From an uncultured Thermomicrobiales bacterium (lineage in GTDB: Bacteria > Chloroflexota > Chloroflexia > Thermomicrobiales > UBA6265): 9,632 bases of DNA. The stretch lies in NCBI GenBank assembly GCA_902806395.1, contig CADCWH010000068.1, forward strand, positions 1-9,632, given 5' to 3'. Below are positions 1 through 7,141 of the stretch, piece after piece (within the stretch, counting starts at the first letter, position 1; each line of letters opens with the position of its first letter). The translations under genes and the position numbers were made by a program. The notes below the pieces were generated by a model. That model had not been told where the DNA came from and made no database searches. It worked only from the letters and a program-made list of their open reading frames with translations.

Positions 1-2
1 AC

Positions 3-104
3 ACCGACCCGTCCGAGACCGGCGAAGATGGCCTGGCGACGCATGACGAGCCAGATGACCGGCAAACCTGGGCCAGCGGCGAAGTCGGCGAATCACTGCC
101 GTGA
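3..104 (+). CDS. Possible C-terminal tail of a gene entering from the left edge
   Basis: This frame is open from the window edge to a TGA at 102-104 and encodes about 33 residues of a polar, acidic tail (many Asp, Glu, Gly and Ser, ending GEVGESLP). Such tails are common at protein C-termini. The third-position GC of this frame is about 73 percent, but the frame starting at base 1 looks similar, so codon bias does not decide. No domain can be recognised in so short a piece. If real, the gene converges on the minus-strand membrane protein gene that ends at 208. It could equally be non-coding. Confidence 0.3.
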   Translation, partial: TDPSETGEDGLATHDEPDDRQTWASGEVGESLP

Positions 105-138
105 GCTAGGACGGCCGTCCGACGCCAACGAAGGTCGC

Positions 139-150
139 GGGACCGGTCCC
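139..150. repeat. Perfect 12-bp palindrome in a convergent spacer
   Basis: GGGACCGGTCCC is perfectly self-complementary, with no loop. It lies in the spacer between the possible left-edge gene and the end of the minus-strand gene at 208. No T-run follows on either strand, so a rho-independent terminator is not supported. A protein-binding site or chance in GC-rich DNA are both possible. Confidence 0.3.
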
Positions 151-207
151 TGACAAGGTTTCCCTAGACAACACTCTCCTGGCGGGCAGGCGATGGGACT
201 CCGCGTC

Positions 208-735
208 TCAGTCATACCCCGTGGCGGGGAATCCCTGCTCCTGCCAGCGCCGGTATTTCCAGAGACTGATGGCCCGGCGCACCTCGCGCAGCCCACGGGC
301 GTCCATGTTCGAGAGGCCGAGCAACTCGTCGTCGGGGACGACGTCGACATCGCGGATGGCGCGGTAACCGTGGCGGCGGAGGATGTGGGCGACGCGGGGA
401 GAAATCTCCAGGGTCTCGATGGGGGGATGGAGGCGTCGCTGGATGATGGACCAGCCCTCCTCGACCAGACTCCAGACCAGGATCGGCAATCCCATCACCA
501 GTCCAGTCAGCCCCAACCAGCCGACCGAGAGCATTACCGTGGTGGCGACCGGCCCACCGAGCAGGATGGGCCCGAAGACGATCAGGGCACTGACCGCGAC
601 CAGGGCCGCCGAGCGGCGAACGGGGTCCTCGGCGAAGGGGTCGGCCAGGTCGCTCTGGCCCACCCCGGCCCGGCCGTACCCGTATCCTTGGCGCGGGCCG
701 ATCGGCCACTGTGACGGCGGGAGCGGTCGGGGCAC
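208..735 (-). CDS. Two-helix membrane protein with RNA polymerase alpha-CTD-like (helix-hairpin-helix) C-terminal domain
   Basis: A 175-residue protein starting at GTG 735. The start is supported by GAGGGA (742-747) six bases upstream. Residues 1-40 are Pro/Gly/Arg-rich and probably cytosolic. Residues about 43-60 and 63-90 are two adjacent hydrophobic segments, predicted as a membrane hairpin. Residues about 107-157 follow the pattern of the alpha subunit C-terminal domain of RNA polymerase and related helix-hairpin-helix folds: an initial L-x-I-S-x-R, then a Gly-turn, I-x-D-V, D-x-E-L-L, LSNM, and GL-x-E-V-R. In alpha-CTD this fold contacts DNA and activators; in other proteins it is a general nucleic-acid or protein contact module. 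No catalytic residues are evident. The gene is apparently monocistronic, with its own promoter candidate at 826-854. Cellular role unknown. I am confident it is a gene and fairly confident of the domain resemblance, but not of any DNA-binding function. Confidence 0.8.
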   Translation of the reverse strand: MPRPLPPSQWPIGPRQGYGYGRAGVGQSDLADPFAEDPVRRSAALVAVSALIVFGPILLGGPVATTVMLSVGWLGLTGLVMGLPILVWSLVEEGWSIIQRRLHPPIETLEISPRVAHILRRHGYRAIRDVDVVPDDELLGLSNMDARGLREVRRAISLWKYRRWQEQGFPATGYD

Positions 736-2953
<2,218 letters not shown>

Positions 2954-2961
2954 GGCGGATG

Positions 2962-2969
2962 CTCCCTCC
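2962..2969 (-). promoter_or_regulatory. Ribosome binding site deciding the guaA start
   Basis: On the minus strand GGAGGGAG lies eight bases before GTG 2953, close to an ideal Shine-Dalgarno site. The family-typical ATG at 2773 has only GGTGAGG ending two bases before it, or GGGGAC further away, so the upstream start is favoured. Both could be used. Confidence 0.55.
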
Positions 2970-3003
2970 ACGGGCGGTCGGCCCGAGTCATGCGGCTCGC
3001 CAC

Positions 3004-3015
3004 CGGGGCGCCCCG
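3004..3015. repeat. 12-bp palindrome in the guaA leader
   Basis: CGGGGCGCCCCG is perfectly self-complementary and falls between the -10 candidate (3038-3043) and the guaA start. It could be an operator or a short leader hairpin, but a GC-only palindrome is expected fairly often at this base composition. Confidence 0.25.
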
Positions 3016-3037
3016 TCGCGTCATCGCGGATGGACCC

Positions 3038-3043
3038 ATTCTA
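3038..3043 (-). promoter_or_regulatory. Candidate -10 element for guaA
   Basis: TAGAAT on the minus strand matches the TATAAT consensus at 5 of 6 and lies in the 122-base rusA-guaA spacer, about 85 bases before the guaA GTG. I find no good -35 hexamer at 16-18 bases, so it is either a weak or activator-dependent promoter, or guaA is partly read through from rusA. Confidence 0.35.
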
Positions 3044-3075
3044 CCTGGTCGGTACGGCTCACCCCGCCGGCATCA

Positions 3076-3588
3076 TCACGTCCCACCCTCCATGTCGTCG
3101 GGATGATCAACGCCATCGGGAGCATCGGCGGGCTGGCTGGCATCACCACCCAGATAGACATAGGACCGGTCGAAGGACCAATCGTGGATGGTCTCGATCT
3201 CGACCTCCAGGCGGGGCCGGAGGGGGTCGATCCGCTTGGTCAGGTGGAGGTCCACCACGCCCCGGTCATCGACGTCGAGGCAGCGTCCGAGGGCATCGAG
3301 CGCGATCTTGAGGCCGCCATCCAGGTCCCGGCGCATGGGGGTCTCGAAGTAGAACGTCAGATAGACGCCGAGCAGGGCACCGCGCAGTCCCTCCTCGTCG
3401 GCGATGGGCAATGTGCCGTTACGACGGGCCCGCTCCACGGTCTTCTCGACCTCGCGATGGAAGCGGCGGGCAGCGGCACTGAGGACGCGGCGTTTACCGA
3501 CCGTGGCGTACTGGTGATTTACGCTCGGCGGCATCGGGAGGGTCAATGAGAGTGCCACCGGGTCCGGCGCGAGCTGCGATCGGGCCAT
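3076..3588 (-). CDS. rusA: RusA-family Holliday junction resolvase
   Basis: A 170-residue homologue of RusA, a homodimeric, metal-dependent endonuclease that resolves four-way DNA junctions in recombination and repair. I chose ATG 3588 because GGAG (3600-3597) lies eight bases upstream and the RusA fold begins just after it; the longer open frame upstream has no protein-like sequence. Residues 17-27 carry LPMPPSVNHQY, the usual N-terminal P-x-P-P-S-x-N-x-x-Y signature. Residues 86-94 carry RRDLDGGLK, corresponding to the catalytic R-x-D-x-D-N-x-x-K region of E. coli RusA (Asp70, Asp72, Lys76), giving Asp88, Asp90 and Lys94. DVDD at 105-108 supplies the third acidic position (Asp91 in E. coli). 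The Asn usually after the second Asp is Gly here. About 35 extra polar residues follow the core (136-170). RusA genes are often prophage-borne, but no phage gene is near. A promoter candidate and an inverted repeat lie just upstream. Confidence 0.88.
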   Translation of the reverse strand: MARSQLAPDPVALSLTLPMPPSVNHQYATVGKRRVLSAAARRFHREVEKTVERARRNGTLPIADEEGLRGALLGVYLTFYFETPMRRDLDGGLKIALDALGRCLDVDDRGVVDLHLTKRIDPLRPRLEVEIETIHDWSFDRSYVYLGGDASQPADAPDGVDHPDDMEGGT

Positions 3589-3603
3589 GGCTATATCTCC
3601 ATC

Positions 3604-3660
3604 CACCAGTGTCCGTACGCCCGGAAGGTACCGATAGTCTAGTTGTGGACGGACACGGTG
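3604..3660. repeat. Inverted repeat around the rusA core promoter
   Basis: The left arm CACC-A-GTGTCCGT (3604-3616) is the reverse complement of the right arm ACGGACACGGTG (3649-3660) except for one bulged A at 3608, giving 12 paired positions. Read on the minus strand, the right arm fills the start of the spacer between -35 and -10, and the left arm falls in the early transcript just ahead of the ribosome site. The arm centres are about 44 bp apart, near four helical turns. A minus-strand transcript would contain only the left arm, so this resembles a pair of operator sites more than an RNA hairpin. No cognate regulator is in the window. Confidence 0.45.
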
Positions 3661-3664
3661 ACAA
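3636..3664 (-). promoter_or_regulatory. Sigma-70-type promoter candidate for rusA
   Basis: On the minus strand TTGTCA (3664-3659) and TAGACT (3641-3636) are separated by exactly 17 bases. They match the -35 at 5 of 6 and the -10 at 4 of 6. Transcription would start near 3629, about 40 bases before ATG 3588, which fits a normal short leader. Confidence 0.55.
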
Positions 3665-3775
3665 CAGGCGATCCACCGCGAACGAACGCAGCGATGCCGC
3701 ATGGGTGAGCCCTGGGGATATCGTGCGAGCCTCCCTGACCCATGTCGGCGGCGGTGGGACGATGGGGTATCCTGG

Positions 3776-3794
3776 CCCCACTCGCGGAGTGGGG
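3776..3794 (+). other. Short hairpin upstream of the DinB-like gene
   Basis: CCCCACT and AGTGGGG form a perfect 7-bp stem with a 5-base loop, about 54 bases before ATG 3848. No T-run follows. It could be leader structure in the transcript of the DinB-like gene or an operator; I cannot assign a role. Confidence 0.3.
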
Positions 3795-3847
3795 AAGACA
3801 CGCCGCGAGGATGTCGGATGACTGGGTGTCAGTGAGGGGCGCGCGTC

Positions 3848-4324
3848 ATGGGGGCGATCCTGGGCCGGATGTTCGAGCATCACGTCTGGGCCAACCAGCG
3901 CCTGATCGACGCCTGCGCCGGTCTGGACGGCCCCGTGCTGGAGGCCACGCTGCCAGGCATGGTCGGGTCGATCCTGGAGATGTGGGTCCACATCGCGCTC
4001 AATGACCAGCACTACCTCTCGTCACTGACCCAATCGCCACCGTCGAACCCGATCACGAGAGCGGCCGGGTTCCCCGGCTTCGACGTGATCCGTGACGCCA
4101 TGACGGCGAGTGGCGAGGCGCTGGGCGCGATCGCCCTGCGTCTGATGGAGGACGATGCGGTCACGGGGATCTTCAAGGGGGAGCCATTCTCGATCCCCAG
4201 CTCGGTCTTCCTGACCCAGGCGATCCACCACGCGACGGAACACCGGGCCGATATCAAGGCCGTGCTGACGAGCCAGGGCATCGAGCCGCCGATCATCGAC
4301 ATGTGGACCTTCACCGGCCTATGA
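3848..4324 (+). CDS. DinB-superfamily putative metalloenzyme
   Basis: A 158-residue cytosolic protein of the DinB/YfiT-like four-helix-bundle superfamily. Members bind a divalent metal through three His residues; many are thiol-dependent S-transferases or hydrolases using bacillithiol, mycothiol or similar, and many have unknown substrates. The expected pattern is present. The N-terminal helix has MFEHHVWANQRLI at 8-20. The second helix has His48 in MWVHIALNDQHYL. The C-terminal helix has HHATEHRADI at 127-136, where His128 and His132 complete the likely triad, followed by the usual L-x-x-x-G turn (140-144). The length is normal for the family. ATG 3848 has GTGAGGGG about ten bases upstream; Met8 is a possible alternative start. 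The gene diverges from rusA and is followed 118 bases later by purN on the same strand, possibly co-transcribed. Despite the family name (damage-inducible DinB), nothing here shows damage control, and it is unrelated to DNA polymerase IV. Confidence 0.85.
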   Translation: MGAILGRMFEHHVWANQRLIDACAGLDGPVLEATLPGMVGSILEMWVHIALNDQHYLSSLTQSPPSNPITRAAGFPGFDVIRDAMTASGEALGAIALRLMEDDAVTGIFKGEPFSIPSSVFLTQAIHHATEHRADIKAVLTSQGIEPPIIDMWTFTGL

Positions 4325-4442
4325 GTCGCCTGCTCCCGCTCACCAGGATGAATCCAGACCAGGCGTTCCCGGTCACGTGCCCCGCCCGGCGCCCGGAACA
4401 CGCTCCCCGACGGACCCACGCCGTGGCGGTGGCGTCCGCCCC

Positions 4443-5189
4443 ATGATGACCTCTCCTCCAAGTATCAGCATCGAATCACCGGACGATGCGACCGGGGCCG
4501 CGGTGGTCTCCGCCCGAACGCGCGCTCTCGGTTTGGCTACGTCGCCTCCGCCCGTCTCGCCGGTGCGCCTTGCCGTGCTCCTATCGGGGACCGGTCGGTC
4601 GCTCGCCAACCTGCTGGCGACCATCGAACGGGGCGAACTGGCCGCGGAGGTGGTGACCGTCGTCAGTTCGGTCGAGGGCGCCGGGGGCCTGACGATCGCC
4701 CGCGATGCCGGGATTCCGGCACTAGCGGTCCCGCGGCGCGGGTTCGGGGACGACGCGAGTTACAGTGAGGCGATTCTCCGGGCCGTCGCGCCGGCACGCC
4801 CATCACTGCTGGTGTTGGCCGGATTCCTCCGAAAGCTCGTCGTGCCAGAGGCATTGGCGGGGCGGATCCTCAACATTCACCCCGCCCTGCTGCCAGAGGC
4901 CAGCTACGCCGCCGGGCGTGGCTTCTATGGCGAACGGGTCCATGCGGCGGTCCTGGCGCATGGGGCGACGGAGTCGGGGGCGACGGTCCACGTCGTGGAC
5001 AACGGGTACGACACCGGCCCGGTGGTCTTGCGGGCGCGGGTGCCGGTCCAACCCGGCGACACCGCCGCGACCCTGGGGACGCGGGTCTTCGCGGCCGAAT
5101 GTGTCCTGTATCCCGAGGCGATCCGCCGGGTCGCCGCGACCCTGCCCGGGCCCGACGAAGGAGATGATCCTTGGGCCGCCTGGTCGTGA
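4443..5189 (+). CDS. purN: Phosphoribosylglycinamide formyltransferase (GAR transformylase)
   Basis: Transfers a formyl group from 10-formyl-tetrahydrofolate to glycinamide ribonucleotide, step three of de novo purine synthesis, in the cytosol. From ATG 4443 the protein has 248 residues. The Rossmann-like start VRLAVLLSGTGRSLANLL lies at about 41-58; SGTGRS replaces the more usual S-G-x-G-S/T-N phosphate loop. LLVLAGFLRKL follows at about 122-132. The catalytic trio is present: Asn144 and His146 in NIHPALLP, and Asp190 in NGYDTGPVV, with His183 in GATVHVVD. The C-terminal Q-P-G-D-T is also typical. About 40 low-complexity residues precede the usual start. No start has a strong ribosome site: GTG 4377, ATG 4443 or 4446, GTG 4503 and GTG 4563 are all in frame. 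ATG 4443 is a compromise. The gene converges on the MOSC gene, 58 bases away, and lies 118 bases after the DinB-like gene. Confidence 0.93.
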   Translation: MMTSPPSISIESPDDATGAAVVSARTRALGLATSPPPVSPVRLAVLLSGTGRSLANLLATIERGELAAEVVTVVSSVEGAGGLTIARDAGIPALAVPRRGFGDDASYSEAILRAVAPARPSLLVLAGFLRKLVVPEALAGRILNIHPALLPEASYAAGRGFYGERVHAAVLAHGATESGATVHVVDNGYDTGPVVLRARVPVQPGDTAATLGTRVFAAECVLYPEAIRRVAATLPGPDEGDDPWAAWS

Positions 5190-5247
5190 GGTATGTCCCG
5201 GGCCAAGGCGCCGGCGACCCGGTGACGGTGCGCCCGGCCCGGAAGGG

Positions 5248-5913
5248 TCAGCGGCCGTCCGCGGGATGCGTGGCCCGGATATCGGGGGTGATGCTCTCCC
5301 CGGAGAGGAATGTCATCGCGCCGACGGCGACGGTCGCCAGCTCGGGCGGTGCGGCCAGATAGTAGCCCCGAGTGCCGCCGTCGAGGAACTGGAGGGCCTC
5401 GGTAACCGTCCGGTCCGGCTTCCGTTCGGGTGGCAGGCCGAGGGCGAAGCGAGTAAACGGTAGGCATGGGGCGGCGGCCATCACGAGGGGCAGGCGGATG
5501 CGACGGCCATCGGTGGCGATGATCGTCACCCCGCCCCGGAGGTCAGCCAGGGAGACGGGGCAATCCGTCTCGATGATGATGTTCTCCCCGGCGATGCCAT
5601 AAACGAGGTGGGGGCCGAAGCGTTCGCGCATCGTGACGTAGTTGCCGGTGAAGCCGATCGATATGGCGTTGGTGCCGCGGCACTTGGTGTCGGGGTGGTC
5701 CGGGTGGTGGACATCGGCATAGGTCGCGTCACCGTCCTTGCCCACGACGCCCCGTCCGTCGAGGTCCAGTGCAGGCACCGAACGGAGGGCAACGGGGTCA
5801 TAGCGCTCACTCCGGCCGACCCCGGTGGGCACCTTCAAGCTGGCGGTCTGGACCTGGAGCCGGGCGACCCGGCCGATGGGCACCGATCCCGGCTCAGCCT
5901 CGTTTCCGACCAT
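5248..5913 (-). CDS. MOSC domain-containing protein
   Basis: A 221-residue protein with a MOSC (molybdenum cofactor sulfurase C-terminal) domain. MOSC proteins bind the molybdenum cofactor or carry sulfur on a conserved Cys, and include partners in molybdoenzyme maturation and N-hydroxylated-base reduction. The signature elements are seen: SIGFTGNYVTMRERFG at 85-100, the GENI motif at 109-112 (IAGENIIIET), and the conserved Cys150 in APCLPF. The family more often has longer linkers, but order and spacing fit. ATG 5913 is well supported by GGAGGGG (5927-5921) seven bases upstream. There is no signal peptide or membrane segment, so it is probably cytosolic. No molybdenum cofactor or molybdoenzyme gene is nearby, so the partner is unknown. 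It is convergent with purN and divergent from the DCC gene. The domain is confident; the substrate is not assignable. Confidence 0.87.
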   Translation of the reverse strand: MVGNEAEPGSVPIGRVARLQVQTASLKVPTGVGRSERYDPVALRSVPALDLDGRGVVGKDGDATYADVHHPDHPDTKCRGTNAISIGFTGNYVTMRERFGPHLVYGIAGENIIIETDCPVSLADLRGGVTIIATDGRRIRLPLVMAAAPCLPFTRFALGLPPERKPDRTVTEALQFLDGGTRGYYLAAPPELATVAVGAMTFLSGESITPDIRATHPADGR

Positions 5914-6322
5914 CGCCTATCCCCTCCCCGCCCCGGCCAGGTGTCCGTAGTAGGTCCGAATGACCGCTCGATCATCGCTCGACGCGCCGCCGAGGCTACC
6001 ATGTCCGACCCCGTGACGGAGAGGATGCCCGCTGGGCCGCTTCACCGGATGGCAGTCCCCGAATCTGACATTCCGCTCGGTTCGCCCAGCCCGACCCGGT
6101 CGATCGCCGGAACGGGGAACCTGAGTTCGCCCGGCCACCCCCGGGGTGAGGTGCCGGGGGCCGCTGACCCAGTACTCGTCAAGGATGGCCGGGTGGTCAG
6201 TCAGGCGACAGGACGAGTGGATCAGATTGGGGCGCTGGCGCGGCGTATGCACTCTCCGGCATCGTCATACCCAGACGGGGACGCCTGGTCTCCCGTCGCC
6301 CTTCCCGAGGAGGCCTTCGTCG
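5914..6322. other. Divergent spacer between the MOSC and DCC genes
   Basis: A 409-base spacer. It holds the ribosome site of the MOSC gene (5921-5927) and that of the DCC gene (6307-6313). A plus-strand frame starting at ATG 6001 (GAGG seven to eight bases upstream) stays open to 6420, but its product is Pro/Ser-rich, matches no family I know and overlaps the DCC gene by about 98 bases, so I do not call it a gene. A CACCCC-C-GGGGTG near-palindrome lies around 6137-6149. I found no convincing promoter hexamers for either gene. Confidence 0.45.
6307..6313 (+). promoter_or_regulatory. Ribosome binding site fixing the TTG start of the DCC gene
   Basis: GAGGAGG lies nine bases before TTG 6323. 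No ATG or GTG with comparable support occurs near the start of the conserved domain, so this site argues for the rare TTG start and against the in-frame ATG far upstream at 6146. Confidence 0.7.
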
Positions 6323-6727
6323 TTGGTCAAGAACCCGATCCGCCTGACCCTGATCTTCGATGGGACCTGCGGCTTCTGCACGCGGTCGGCCCGCCTAGTC
6401 AGGGCCCTGGACCGGCATGACAGGGTGCAGGTCGTCCCGTCCCAAGCGTCCGGGACCGGGGGCCGCTTTGGCCTGAGCGCGGCGGATCTGGAGCAGGCCG
6501 CCTGGGCGATCGGCTCGGACGGGGAGAAGTACCGGGGTGCGGCGGCGGTCCAGATGGCTCTCGGGGTCGCCCTCGGCACGCCCCTGCCCTATGCGCTGTA
6601 CCGGCTCCCGGTGATGCGGCAGGTCCAGGACGGCATCTATGCCCTCGTCTCCCGCTACAGGGGTCGCCTGCCCGGTGATACCCCCTACTGCGAGCGATAC
6701 CCGGACGCGTGCGGTGACGTGGCCTGA
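6323..6727 (+). CDS. DCC family (DUF393) thiol-disulfide oxidoreductase-like protein
   Basis: A 134-residue protein of the DCC family (DUF393), named after its D-x-x-C-x-x-C motif and thought to have a thioredoxin-like fold. LIFDGTCGFCTRSARLV at 10-26 gives the redox pair Cys16 and Cys19. The rest follows the family: VVPSQ around 37-41, a GLSAADL segment at 50-56, a W-A-I-x-x-D-G-x-x-Y-R-G-A-A-A stretch at 61-75 and an R-L-P-V...Y-x-L-V-x-R-Y-R-G-R helix at 94-115. The biochemical role is poorly known; a disulfide exchange function is inferred from the CxxC pair. The C-terminal end adds two further Cys (123 and 130). TTG 6323 is chosen for its GAGGAGG site, and the domain begins only nine residues later. 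There is no signal peptide, so it is probably cytosolic or membrane-associated by partner. It stands alone, convergent with nrdJ. Confidence 0.88.
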   Translation: MVKNPIRLTLIFDGTCGFCTRSARLVRALDRHDRVQVVPSQASGTGGRFGLSAADLEQAAWAIGSDGEKYRGAAAVQMALGVALGTPLPYALYRLPVMRQVQDGIYALVSRYRGRLPGDTPYCERYPDACGDVA

Positions 6728-6761
6728 CCGGTGGACCATCGGGCTACCAGATCAGGGCTCT

Positions 6762-6811
6762 GTGGGGGGATCGCCGATCGTCCGGGGATAGCGCTGACAA
6801 TGATCCCCCAC
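6762..6811 (+). repeat. Inverted repeat downstream of the DCC gene
   Basis: GTGGGGGGATC (6762-6772) pairs with GATCCCCCAC (6802-6811), ten base pairs with one bulged G, around a 29-base loop. It starts 35 bases after the DCC gene stop, a position suitable for transcription termination, but no T-run follows on either strand. It may be a weak bidirectional terminator or a stabilising 3' structure. Confidence 0.35.
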
Positions 6812-6936
6812 TCCGACGGCGCCGGGACATCGTCAGCCATCACGCGATGGGCCCGTTGACCCAATCTGTCGTCATGGTCAGGTGCCGGCCCGTCGGCCAG
6901 GAGAGAAACCCGGAGCCAGACCAAGCGAGGCGTCCG

Positions 6937-7074
6937 TCACGGTGCGCCCTCGCCTCCCAGCATAGCCTGCCAATCCGCCCAGCGCGGTTCGACCCCGAAC
7001 TCGGCGATGAGGAGATGGACCACCCGAGCCAGGGCGACGATCCCGGTCGGGGACGGGTCAGCGGGACGAGACAC
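6937..7074 (-). CDS. Possible small ORF of unknown function after nrdJ
   Basis: A minus-strand frame from GTG 7074 to TGA 6937 encodes 45 residues. The middle (about 11-40) reads like a helix-forming protein segment, with a regular hydrophobic spacing (GIVALARVVHLLIAEFGVEP) and W-x-x-W. The third codon position is about 78 percent GC, similar to the real genes here. The frame stays open upstream through the hairpin into nrdJ in a different register, so the true start is unclear. The candidate GTG sits at the last bases of the hairpin 3' arm, and the GGAG there touches the start codon, which is too close for normal initiation. It could be a decayed gene end or chance. No family recognised. Confidence 0.25.
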   Translation of the reverse strand: MSRPADPSPTGIVALARVVHLLIAEFGVEPRWADWQAMLGGEGAP

Positions 7075-7107
7075 CTCCGCCCCGGTCGGGTGACCGGGGC
7101 GGAGGTG
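7072..7107 (-). terminator. Perfect 16-bp hairpin after nrdJ, probable terminator
   Basis: CACCTCCGCCCCGGTC (7072-7087) and its exact reverse complement (7092-7107) flank a 4-base loop, starting 34 bases after the nrdJ stop. The stem is very GC-rich. On the minus strand it is followed by TCTCGT, a poor U-tract, so it may act as a non-canonical terminator or as a 3' stabilising structure for nrdJ mRNA. Confidence 0.65.
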
Positions 7108-7141
7108 GTCGGGCGGTATCGATCCGGCGGGGCCGTGGGGA

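Larger units (their letters stand above)
6728..7141. other. Convergent spacer between the DCC gene and nrdJ
   Basis: These 414 bases between two converging genes hold an imperfect inverted repeat near the DCC gene end (6762-6811), a possible 45-residue minus-strand ORF (6937-7074), and the strong hairpin after nrdJ (7072-7107). I recognise no known protein or RNA in the rest. Confidence 0.5.

Noticed and set aside
2954..3075. Purine or guanidine riboswitch in the guaA leader
   Set aside because: I see no conserved purine-riboswitch junction or loop sequences; only a GC palindrome and a -10-like hexamer are visible.
3589..3801. Upstream extension of the rusA frame to a start at 3801
   Set aside because: The extra 71 residues are not protein-like, they cross the likely promoter, and ATG 3588 has a good ribosome site.
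5190..5247. Terminator between the convergent purN and MOSC genes
   Set aside because: A 7-bp CCGGGCC/GGCCCGG pairing exists, but with a 31-base loop and no T-run on either strand it is too weak to call.
5917..6252. Minus-strand open frame ending just ahead of the MOSC start, suggesting translational coupling
   Set aside because: The product is Arg/Pro/His-rich with no family resemblance; the close stop is probably coincidental.
6146..6322. Upstream extension of the DCC frame to ATG 6146
   Set aside because: No family similarity before residue 1 of the TTG start, and GAGGAGG lies correctly before TTG 6323.
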